A stretch of 44,151 bases of DNA, taken from Oscillospiraceae bacterium. GTDB lineage: Bacteria > Bacillota > Clostridia > Oscillospirales > Oscillospiraceae. Where the stretch lies: NCBI GenBank assembly GCA_031266955.1, contig JAISAA010000263.1, positions 1-44,151 of the forward strand. Reading direction: 5' to 3'. The notes beneath the pieces are model-generated. The model worked only from the letters and a program-made list of their open reading frames with translations. It searched no databases and was not told the DNA's origin. Numbering within the stretch: the stretch's first letter is position 1; every line of letters begins with the position of its first letter. The position numbers and the translations under genes are program-made. Positions 7,053 through 18,300 of this stretch are shown piece after piece.

Positions 7053-8771
7053 ATGGGCGACAGGCTTGATAACGGACAAAACGCTCCCGCCGAAGAAAAT
7101 ACGGTGAATACGGCGAATACGGAGAATACGGAAAATGCGGCGGGCGGCGTCAAATTTTCGGTAAAGAAGCGGAGCATAACAATTATCGCGGCGGCGCTGG
7201 CGGCGGCGGGACTCATAGCCGCGATAACCGCGCTGATATTGGGCGGCGGCGTCAGGGGCGTCTCTACTATATATAAGGCCGCGACGGATAAGTCCACGGT
7301 CATAGAGCATATGGTCGTCGGCGTTGAGGGACTTGAGGGCGGCTACCGCCCACAGGACGTGGCGCTGCCCGGCGACAGGCTGGTGTCGGACGCTATCTAT
7401 GAGCCTCTTGTGGCCGCCGGCCCGGAGGGGCTGCCGGTGAACGTGCTGGCGGAGAGCGTGACGCTTTCGCCGGACGGCCTTGTGTACACGGTGCGGCTCA
7501 AGGACGGTGTGAAATTTCACAACGGCCAGCTTTTGACGGCGCGGGACGTCGCCGCGTCAACGGCGGCGCTCATCGGGCGGGGTACGCGGTTCGAGCCCTA
7601 TCTGGCGGGGCTTAACGGGTATGAGGAATACATAGGCGGCGCGCCGGAGCTGTCGGGCGTCGTCGCCGAGGGCGAGGCTGCGGTGGTGTTCAGCTTCGCG
7701 TCGGCCAAGGCCGAAAATGTCTGGGCGCTGGGCGTCGGCGTGCAAAGGGCCGACGAGATAGGGGATTATTCGGCGGTCAACGGCACCGGCCCGTATAAAT
7801 ACGGCTCTTACTCCGAGGCGCGGCGGACGCTCATCCTTGAACCCAATGGGGATCACCGGGGCGGCGCGCCGGCCGGCGGCGTATCGCTTCGGGATATGAC
7901 CCTGTCCGAGGCCGTGGGTCTGTACAAGGCCGGCGAGATAAACGCTTTCCAGTTCAACTACGATGAGAAGCTGCTGTCCGAGGCGGCGGCAATACCGGAT
8001 ATCAACATCTATCAGGGCGACGGGGGCGGCTATCTGTATCTGGGGATAAATTGCGCCAGATTTGACGTCCCGCTGCGGCGGGCGCTGGCCTATGCGCTGG
8101 ATCGCGAGGCGTTCGCGGCGGAGGTGTTCGGCGGGGGAGCGGCTGCTGCTGCGCTGCCGCTGCCGGAGGCGGCCTTTGCCGCCGACGGGCTGAGTAAGCT
8201 CGCCCGGTATAAGCACAGCGAACGGGCGGCGCTGCGTGAATTTAAGGCGGCGGGGTATGAGAAAAACGCCGCCGGGAAAATGGCGTCGGCGGACGGTACG
8301 CTCCTGACGCTGACTATCACGGCGCTGGATACGGAGCTTGCCCGCCGCGAGTTGAACGCGATAGCGGCGCAGCTTGATGAGTACGGTGTGCAGGTGTCGC
8401 AGGATTTGATACCGTACAAGGACTACCGCGCGCAGATATACCGGGACGGCGACTATGACCTGTATATGTCTACCTGGCAGGGCGGCGCTTACGTGGATAT
8501 GAGCCGCTTCGCCCGCGGCTCGGGTATGAACATAGAAAACTGGGAGAATGAAACGGCTTACGCGGCGCTGGAGGAAATAGCCGCGGCAATAAGCTATGAG
8601 GCGGCGGCGGAGCATTACGCGGAGCTGCTCGGGCAGTACGGCGGCGACGTGCCGCAGATACCGCTGGCGACGACGAAGCGCTTTCTGGCGGCGCACCACA
8701 GCATAAAGGGCTTGTCTTACTCGCAATATTCCACGGTGTTCGGAAATCTGAGCGGCGTGAAAATAGGCTGA
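7053..8771 (+). CDS. family 5 extracellular solute-binding protein, membrane-anchored
   Basis: 572 residues; the start has AGGTG seven bases upstream. The N terminus is unusual: about 40 hydrophilic residues with NT/EN repeats, then KKR and one transmembrane segment (about 41-63) without a lipobox, so the protein is probably a type II signal-anchored protein. The rest is an SBP_bac_5 (OppA/DppA-like) domain, seen in SDAIYEPLV near 110-118, KDGVKFHNGQLLTARDV (about 150-166), RRALAYALDREAFAAEVFGG (near 340-360) and the TW near residue 474. The family binds oligopeptides, nickel or sugars for ABC import, but no permease or ATPase gene is nearby. It lies 31 bp upstream of the giant gene with no terminator between, so the two are probably co-transcribed. 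A ligand cannot be predicted from sequence alone. Confidence 0.85.
   Translation: MGDRLDNGQNAPAEENTVNTANTENTENAAGGVKFSVKKRSITIIAAALAAAGLIAAITALILGGGVRGVSTIYKAATDKSTVIEHMVVGVEGLEGGYRPQDVALPGDRLVSDAIYEPLVAAGPEGLPVNVLAESVTLSPDGLVYTVRLKDGVKFHNGQLLTARDVAASTAALIGRGTRFEPYLAGLNGYEEYIGGAPELSGVVAEGEAAVVFSFASAKAENVWALGVGVQRADEIGDYSAVNGTGPYKYGSYSEARRTLILEPNGDHRGGAPAGGVSLRDMTLSEAVGLYKAGEINAFQFNYDEKLLSEAAAIPDINIYQGDGGGYLYLGINCARFDVPLRRALAYALDREAFAAEVFGGGAAAAALPLPEAAFAADGLSKLARYKHSERAALREFKAAGYEKNAAGKMASADGTLLTLTITALDTELARRELNAIAAQLDEYGVQVSQDLIPYKDYRAQIYRDGDYDLYMSTWQGGAYVDMSRFARGSGMNIENWENETAYAALEEIAAAISYEAAAEHYAELLGQYGGDVPQIPLATTKRFLAAHHSIKGLSYSQYSTVFGNLSGVKIG
7098..7140 (+). repeat. in-frame 9-bp tandem repeat
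   Basis: AATACGGNN is repeated nearly five times in a row at the start of the solute-binding protein gene and encodes the NT/EN-rich tail before the membrane segment. The unit is a multiple of three, so copy changes would alter tail length without breaking the frame. Confidence 0.8.
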
Positions 8772-8802
8772 TACCGCACATAAACAGGGGGGATACTTGG
8801 TT

Positions 8803-9354
8803 ATGAAGAATACACTGAAATACCTGAAAAGGCTTGTCAGCGCGGCGGCGCTGAAACGCGCGATAGCGGCGCTGCTCGTGGCGCTGACGCTGATGCAGAA
8901 CGGCGCCTCAATACTGCCCGCGCTTGCCGATACGGGAGAGGAGCAGACACAGCAGGAGCAGGTGACGCAAACACAGGAGCAGCAGCCGGAGCCGGAGCCG
9001 GAGCAATCGCAGCCGGAACCGGAGCCGGAGCAGACCGGCGGACAGACCGGCGAGCAAGCCGGCCCGCCGACGCCCGGCGCGGGGGATAGCCCGCAGGAGC
9101 CGGCGAAAACGCCGGAGAAAACCGGCGAACAGGCCGGCCCTCCCACGCCGGACGGCAAAACGGGGCAAACGGAGCCGCCAAACGAGAGCTTTGAAAACGG
9201 TGGAGTGCTAAGCGAGCTTGAGGACCGGCTTAATTCCGGCGAAAGCCTGAACAGCGAGGCGGGCCCTCAAAGCGACGAGGGCGAGGAGCCCGAAACCGGT
9301 GAGGAGCCCGGAGACGGCGAAGAAGACCCCGGGCTGCCGCCGGACGCGCAGGGC
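8803..9354 (+). other. signal peptide and E/Q/P-rich N-terminal region of the giant protein
   Basis: The signal peptide has a long basic n-region (KNTLKYLKR and a further KR), a hydrophobic core around IAALLVALTL (21-30) and an AxA-type site, A40-L41-A42. The mature N terminus is low in complexity, rich in Gln, Glu, Pro and Gly, with tandem PEPEPEQ-type units and a duplicated TGEQAGPPTP segment (9046 on and 9121 on). Such regions usually act as flexible spacers. Confidence 0.8.
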
Positions 9355-12300
9355 GAGGTGGGCCTGCGGATTGTCCTAAACAGCGATGGGGCGGAGAGCG
9401 AGTTCCTGGACGAGGATCACAGGGTCCGCATGGTAAAGCCCACGGAGGAGGGCACAAATATCAAGACGGCTCGGGCGATCTTGGAGATAGTGCCGCCCAC
9501 GGCGGGAGCTGCAAACAATGTGGTCGTCCATCTGCGTCTCGGCTACGTGGGCCCGGACGGGGAGGACGGCGCCACGTTTAAGCACAGCGACAGCCCCCTT
9601 GACGAGGCGCAGGCCCCCGGCTACGGCGGCGTCTGGGTCAACATTGAAGAGGACAGCGCCAGTACTGAAGCGGCGTGGATAATCCCGACGGAGGAATGCG
9701 CGGGCGTAATAAACCAAACGATAGAGGATGACGGGAAGCTCTGGCATTACGGCTCAGAGGCCGTCATACTGTTTCCGAGCGTGCCGGACACGTATCATTT
9801 TACGGTTCCGCTGGAGTACGGCTTCTACGGCGAGGTGCCGGAGGGTATGCGCTTTTATATGTACGCCTGGGTGGAGTACGAGGGCATAGACGGGAACACA
9901 GACTTGGGCTGGAAGCAGCCCTACAGCGGCCCGTATCAGGAGACGATTTTTTATCTGCTGCCGACAAATATAAAGTGGCAGCCAAAGGTTGACGTCGTAA
10001 AGCCGGTAGTCGTCGCATGGGACAGGTACAACTATGACGTGTTCGACGTCAAGGTGAATAACAACTCGATAAAGCCCTCGGCTGTTATCAACGACACAAA
10101 GCTTTTCTTCACAGTCCCGCCCGCCTTCTCAAACCAGAAGGACGCGAACGGCGGCGAGGTGGACCCGGATATCCGCCGCTGGAAATACAACGGCGACGAC
10201 CCGCCCGTCGAGGTGACGAACTACGACACCGGTATCTCCAACGACCCGTACATAGGCGTGATCGACAAGGGCGGCCTGCTGATCTACGACGTCACGGATA
10301 TAGACCCGGAGCTGCTGGAGGGCGAGGCGTGGGACAGGCTCATGCCGACGCTGACGGGCATCCCCTACTACGTGACGGGCGACGGCCAGATATACTTCAA
10401 TATGGGCAATACGCTGCTGCCCGATCCCGCTAACGTCGAGATTGCCGACGTCGATAATCAATACGGCGGCTACAGGCAGCAATTTGAAGACCTCGACGGC
10501 CGCGCCGAGAGAAAATACCGTATATACATCCCGATAGCCAACCTGTTCAACTACCGCCCGGCGGATATCATCACCGGCGTGCAGGCGACAATATTTTTCG
10601 GGCACGAGATAAAAGAGCAGACCGGCTGGACAAAGGAAGACCTCGCCAAGGTCTCGCACGTGTACCCGAAGCACGAAATGACGTTGAGAAAGTACACGGA
10701 CACCCCCACAAATTACCTGTACGAGGACGCGTCATTTTACATCTCGGACGTGACGAACGTCGAGCAGGACGAGGGGAACTACACCCCGGCAAAGGTGCGC
10801 CTGACGGACGCGATACCGGACGGCTTTATGCTGGAGTACATCGAGTACATAGTTCCCGACGACGATTACTACGCCCCTGAAAACTGGCTGGGCGAGGACG
10901 GACGCTACAGCTATTATCTGGTGGACGACGGCGACCCGGATAAAAACGAGTTCAATATCACCGTCAACAATCCGGACGATGCCGAAAGAATTGAAGTGGA
11001 GGCCGACGTATACCCCGCGCTGGAGTACAGGCGGAACATCTGGAGTGAGGTTCTTGACCCCGAGACACATGACCCGGTGCTCGATCCCGAGACGAACGAG
11101 CCGCTTCTGGAGCTCACCGGCACGGAATGGGTTCCGTTTTACGCCAACGACGAGGCTGTAAATGCGTTGACCTCGGAGACGGCGAAGACGCAGGCCCTGT
11201 TCGGTGAATATACCGTCGAAGACGATAAGCGCGTGTACCGCATACCCGTGCCGGCGGAGTTCAACAAGGATCTGCAAAAGGGCGTGGAGCCGATCGACGT
11301 CGTACAGCCGCCGTCGCCGCCGCTTGAGCCGCACGAGCTCCGCATAAATTTCAAGGAGTATTTCGACATCGCCTACACGTTCCCCGGCACGTTCAGGCTG
11401 GCCGGCAATATCAACAAGACGGGCGTGATCGAGAATACGGTCAGGCTAAACCGCGATTACCGGCACGAGGTAACAAAGCAGGACGATTACACGAAGACTT
11501 GGCGCCCCACCTATGTGGAAAACCCGCGTGACGTGGCGAACGGCGTCCTAAAAGGGATGATCGGCGAGCTGCCGCCCGTGACGGCGACGGCCCGCATCAC
11601 AGTGCCCGACCCGCTACCCGTGCTGACGATGAAAGCGTTCGCGGACGATGTGTCGCCCGGCAGTGGTGAGGTGAGCGAATGGGTCTACGGAGACGCGTTG
11701 CAGGCGATACAGCACGCCCCCGTCGGCTACAGGGCGGACATTACGATGAGCAACGCAAGCTCGATGCGCGACGTTGACGCTGAGCTGACGATCCCGTACA
11801 ACGGGGGCGTCAACGGCGACCGCGCCAGCTTCCGCTTCTCAGATTTCTACGTCAGCCCGCAGACGGTCGAGGTGGCCGGCGTCACCTCAATAAAATTCTA
11901 CAGCGACGAGTTTTCCGGCGATATGGATGGCATACTCCCCGCCGTGCCGTATCTGCGCGACGAGGTGCGCGTCTATCCGCCCGAAATTGAGGGCGGCGAA
12001 TACACCACGGAGATATTCCACTACCCCGACCCGTCCCGGGCGGAATGGGCGGACGCCGACGACCATACTAAGGGCAGAGTGCCGCCGGAGGAAGTGACGG
12101 GCCAGCCGAGCGGGACCGAGTTCACCGCGTGGCGTATAGCGGCAAACCCGGTATCTGCGGAGGAATATAAGTACAAAATATTCGCGGAGTTCGACAACGC
12201 CGGCGGCCTCATTATATATATGAGCGACGCGGCGGCCCCGGCGGGCTTGGATGAAAATGAGCTGACAGGCGACTTTTCCGTTGACCCCAGCTACAACGTC

Positions 12301-15300
12301 GGCGACCCCTCCAAGTCAAACAGGCTGCTGCGCTGGGCGTACAAGGTCCCGAAAATCTCCCTGCACCTGTTTGAGATACCCGGCGGCACAGCCGCAAACA
12401 CCATATTCGTCCAGATGAACGCGCGCGGAAGCTCCCAGGCCTTAAACGCTGAAAATAATGACGAACGGGTCACGGAGTACGGCATCGCCGCCCCCGGCAC
12501 GTACATTTCGCAGGGCACGCTGTCCGCGAAAATACCGACCGGCTATCAGACGCGTAAACCGCTCACCCGCAGCGATACCGCGCGGATACAAATTGCCCCC
12601 GCCACGCTCTGGACGGAGGCAAAGGTGCTGTGGCCTGAGCGGAGCGATACGCCGGCGGATACGAAAGCCGTAGCCTACGGCACGCCGGTGTGGTTCCGTT
12701 ACCGCGCGGGCAATATATCCCAAAACCCGTTTGAGCCGGCGTGGCTGACTATGACGCTGCCGCTTGTGACGGCGGACGCAAACAACCGGATGCGCGGCTT
12801 TCAGGCGGACGAGCTCGAGATTTCAAACGCGCTGTGGTCGCGGCTTAGGGCAAGCTCGTCGAAAAAAAGCCTGCATTCGATAACCTTCGTCAGCGCGGAG
12901 GACCCGGAGGTCACGTTCACGCTTGACCTGGAGAAAGAGGACAATCAGCAATACTATAACTACGACGAAATAGAAACCGACGATAGCATCGCAATGACCG
13001 TCACAAAAGAGCAGTGGAAGGCGTTCATAGCATCGGAATACACAGCCGAGAACGAAGCCCTGTCGCTGGGTCTGTCCCCCGAGACCATAGCGGCGCTGGC
13101 GGAAAGCTTCCGCCTCGGGCAGGTGCGCCTCGACTTCTACGACTACCCGCGTGACGTAGACGGCGAGAAAGACAGGAAGAAGGTGGAGCCGACAGTCGCA
13201 TACTGCGACGAGGTGTACATTAAAGGCGCCGTGAATCACTATTTCACAGCGCAGCAGCCCGGCGTAACAAGCGTGGTGTGGGACGGCGACAACATTACGG
13301 CGCCGGTCAGCGATTCGGCAAGGGTGACGACGACGCCGTTCACAATAGGCGCGCAGGCGTACACGTTCAGGAACGGAAAGGACGCCGTACTGAAAACCGC
13401 CGACCAAGCGCCGTTCAACGACCCGGGCAGCGCCCCGTACATTTTCCGTCTGACAAACAGCAGCGTCAGCGGCGTCTGGGACTCAGCCGTCGAAATAACG
13501 CTGCCGCTTATCACCACCGGCAGCGCCGCCGGCAGGGGCTTTCAGGCCGAGGCGGTGACGCTGACGGAAGAATTCTTCCGCGACGCGGACATAGCGTGCG
13601 TCCGGCTGACGGGAACGGGCGGGACGGAAACGGACGAGTACGGCAAACCGATCACCGAATACGTCATAGAGGCGGCGGCTATAGAGGCCGGGATGAGCGG
13701 GGAGATTTACATCATAACCGAGGACGCTGAAGGCTGGCAAAAATATGTCGGCAAGCTGTTAAAGGTGACGGTGGAGCTCAACAGCTTTAAGGAGCAAGTG
13801 ACTTTCGCGACGAGTTACACCCCGGCGGAGCCGGGTGATCCGGAGGATCCGGAAGACGAGGGCACACCGGCGGACTACGGAACCTATTTCGACCACCACA
13901 TCCGCGTGGACGGTCACATCGACGCCTACGAATATTCCGCGGCGGCCAAAAACTTTGTCGCGAACGTCGTCTGGCGCGTGCGGGACTTCGCGGCGGAGCA
14001 GAGGGCAAACGCGCAATACGAGGTGACGCCCGCCAACCCCATTTCGGTGGCCTACGCCTGGGCGAAAGAAGACGACGAGGGGAACGATATGCCCTACGCG
14101 GACGTTTTTTACGATGAGAACGAAGGCGACGGCTACGGCATACATAATGACACCGCCGTGTATCTGGAGCAGGACAAAGAAGAAGGCTCCCCGGCCTACG
14201 TGTTCGAGCTCAACAACGACTCCGCGAGCTGGCTGTGGGAATCCGCGATACATATCGAGCTTCCGGTGAACACCTACGGCAGCGCGGTAAACAAGGGCTT
14301 CCGGGCGGAGTATATAAAATTCACTGCGGAATTCCTGCGCCACGCCGTCATAGCCGGCGGCGAAAACGGCGTCATAAAGCTGACGGACTCCGAGGGGAAA
14401 ATATACGAGATACCGGTCTCCGAGCTGGACCTGCCGGCCAATCACGCGACGATCAAGCAAAATGACAGCTCCGCCGCATACACGGAATATAAACTCTCTT
14501 TGACGGGCCTCAAGGCGACGGACGGCGAGGACTTCGGGCTTTTGCGCTTCATAGACGTCGAGCTGTCGGACTATAAGGGCGAAGCGAAGCACGGCGAGGA
14601 CGGCGAGGGCGCCAACATCATAGTCGGCGGCCTGTTCGACGCGACGCATTACTTCGGGGAACCGCTCTATCCGGCTAATTGGAGCCATGAGTTCCCGGCG
14701 GTGATCACCTGGACGTCGAGCGGCGTGAGCATACCGCGCACCTACAATACGGCGAAATTCTCCGTGACCGATTTCAATTTGCAAGTCAGGGCTTTCGCGT
14801 GGGGCGAGGACTACGCTACGCTCCAAGCTATGTTCAACGACTCAAACGAGCATAACGCGACCGCGAAGGACGGCACGCGCGCGCCGGTATCCGGTGACCC
14901 GACAGATTTGCAGGGAACAAGGTCAGCGGACAACAAAGCGGCGACGGCGTATTTAGAGAAGACCCATCCCGCCGAGAACGCCGGAGCTGAAAACTATCCC
15001 GGCAATCCGGTGTACGTCTACGAATTCAGCAACGCGTCCAAAAGCGCGGCGTGGGCCTCCACGATAAAAATCGACCTGCCCATCAGAAGCGGCGCCGACG
15101 CCGTCGAGGATAAAGACCCCGAAAACAAAGTGGCCCTGCCCAACACCAGCATCGACGTCGGCGACGAGGGCCGGGGCTTTATAGCGGAGGAGCTGACGCT
15201 CACAAACGAGTTCTTACGCTCCCTCGTCCCGCCCGACGTCAATGAGGCGAATCTGCTGAAAGGCATAACGTCGATAAAGCTGTTCGACGCCGACGAGGAA

Positions 15301-18300
15301 ATATCGCCGGTAACGGTAAGCTTAGCGTCGGTGAGCATTGAGGAGGACGGCGGCGACCTCGTAATAAAAATATCCGATCACCAGACAATTAAAACGCTGA
15401 AAACCGTAGAGATAAAGATCAACGGCTTCAAGGGCGGCGTCACATTCCGCAACAAGCTTGATTTGGGCGAGAAAGAGCAGGACGCCGAGGACGACGAGTT
15501 TATTTTCGGCGCGAACATCTATATCCGCGGCTACGCTGACGCCTACACGCTGACAAAAACGCCGTTCAAGCCTGAGCTCCGGAATACCTACAACAACGCG
15601 CAGATCGTTCAGAATAGAGCGCCGGAAACATTCTTCGAGCTCCAAAGCCACGTCGATTGGAAGGACGACACCTACAAAGCAGGCGGCGCGGACGACGCCT
15701 GGTTTGACTGCGTACCGGCGGACCTGACCGTAGAGGCCTTCGCGTGGAACAAGGACGGCGACAAGCTGGGCGAAAGCGATTACGATGAGTTTTTGAAAAA
15801 GGCGACGAACAACGCCAAAGCCTTTTATAAAGAAACGCCCTCCGCCTACGTCTACCGTTTCAGCATAGCCGGCAACAGCGGCATATGGGACACGACGGCC
15901 ACGATAGAGCTGCCGGCGACCGTCGCCGCGGCAACCTCACCCGCCGATCCCAAGCTGAACACCGGCCGGGGCTTCGTGACGGAAAGCATCGTGTTCACAA
16001 AAGAATATCTGCAAGCCACGGCGCACGCGTTGCCCAACAACACGTCGGCGTTCTCGCTGGGTAAGGCGGCGATAAAAGCCGTGACGCTTACCGACACGAA
16101 CGGCAAAAGCTATGCAATACCGCTGGAGCCGGACGATATTGATATAAACCAAGACTGGGTGATAGTGGTCGCCGATTTGCGCACGGATCAGGAAACGGCT
16201 GATATTTTCGCGGACTTCGCAACGCTGAAAACAGTCGTCGTGGAGCTTGAAAGCTTCAACGGTCTTGTCCAAAAAACCGATAACGCGAACATCGTGATCC
16301 ATGGCGGGTTTGACGACTTCGCCAACTATCCGGGCATTGATAACAGCCTCACCGTCTCCGCGAACGGCGACCGCTTCACGACGACGGTGCTCTGGGTACC
16401 GCGGGGCGAGCGCACAGACCCGACGCTCGCTTGGTGGCAGAGGATCGACGGCTGGAAAGCGCACCCGATCACAGTCAGTAGAAATCAGGAACAAACGACA
16501 TTGCAGCGAAACTGGGTCTTCACCCGCTACCTGAAACGCGTGGACGCCAGCGCGTACTTCGCCGTGCCCCGCCCGAACCTCGTCGTGAAGACGACGGCGC
16601 AGAGCGACGAGCGTCTGCCTAATGTGGAAGAGGAAGTCCAAGACCCGCCGCTCCCGGACGACGCTGAGCAGTTCTATTCGCTCGTGGACGTGCCGATCTA
16701 CAGCGGCGGCCAGTTCCGCTACCGGATGACAAACGTCGGAATATCCGGAGACAGCGAGACGGCAAACCTCGTCAGTATGATGGACGACCCGTATGTGTCG
16801 CCCTCCGGCGCCCCGGCGCCGGCCAACGGCGACACGGAATTTTTGATGACGATCGCCGTGCCGGTGAACAAGGACGACGCCTTGCAAAATCCGAATATGG
16901 GCTTCCGCATGAACTACGCCGTCATAACCTCCGGCCTGCTGGAGGCGGCGACGCTGTCAAAGGTCGTGTTCAAAAACAGCGCCGGCGAGACGTATGAACG
17001 CGTAATAACAGCGGAGGAAAACGAAAACGATGCCGAGCTCGTGATCCCGATAACGGAATGGGAGGAAAACTGGGCTGAGCTTGACGAGCACAGAGCCGGC
17101 GAAAAAGCGGCGTACCCGAACGAGATAATCATCTATTTCACGCGCTTTGAGCGCGACGTGTTCACGATAGACGAAGCCGATTTTTTGATCCACTGCGACA
17201 CCGATCCGGAATGGGAAACGCAGGACGAAAAAGGCGTGATCGACGACGGAACCGAGCGCGTGATAAACACATATTACGACCACGTCAGCACGGCGTTGTG
17301 GTACAACCGCTACCTCGCGTGGAAGCAGGGCAAGGTCCCGAACGACGCCGCCTACGTAAGAAGCACCGGCGCCGCCATAACGACAAGCGCGGCGAATATC
17401 TACGTTTTCCCGGCGATACCGTCTCTGGCGCAGCTGGCGTATGACGCAGACACGGCGGATCCGGGACGCCCGTTCTACGATTCCGAGGAAACGGTGACGT
17501 ACCGCGAGACCCAGTCCGGCTACTGGGTGCAGCTCTACAACCCCTCGCCCAGCATATCGACGAAATCCAAGGCGACGATAACAATACCCCACGAGGGCGA
17601 GAAAACCAACGACCCGAGAGGCTGGGGCTTCATCACGGAATCGGTGGACTTCAACGAGGCGCTTATGCGCAGCCTCACGGGCCGCGAAACGAATTTGTCG
17701 AAAAACGACGCCGACGGCACAAGGATCAGCGCCATTTACCTCTACGAATACGAAAATGACGAAACGCCGAAGCAGACGATAATCGGCGGCGATCCGGATG
17801 ATCCGCGCTATCTGGCGGCTCTTGATACCGCGGAAGCTTTTACGCTGCTGGCGGCGGACTACTGGGAAGACCCGGCTGATCCGTACACCCTCGGCAAAAT
17901 AGTAGTGGAATTCGGCGAATTCGACGGCTACGAAAAGCTGCCCTGGAATTGGGACTATGAGGAGCACTACGACTATCTGTGGCCGCACACCGACAAACAC
18001 GATAGCCTAAGCGACGAGGCCTACTATGCCACCGCCGACGAAGCGTCCTCGCTTATCTACATCAACGGACATACGGAATGGTACTCCACCTACGCTGCGG
18101 AAAATTACAAGGTGCCGGTGTTGTATGATCGTTGGAACTATACCGGCGGGAGTATTGAAGAAACAGAATGGCGGCTCGACAGCGAGGAATTCCAGTGGGT
18201 GCACAAGGATCTGCTCATTTCCACCTCCCGCTGGGAAAACAAAGACCTCAGCACGGCTGTGAACAACTATCAAAACACAAATCAGCAATATGTGACCGGG

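Noticed and set aside
7557..9158. A 533-codon minus-strand open frame over the solute-binding protein and the start of the giant gene
   Set aside because: It is antisense to two well-supported genes, has a Ser/Cys/Pro low-complexity start and an Arg-rich remainder typical of GC-rich shadow frames, and lacks a ribosome site.
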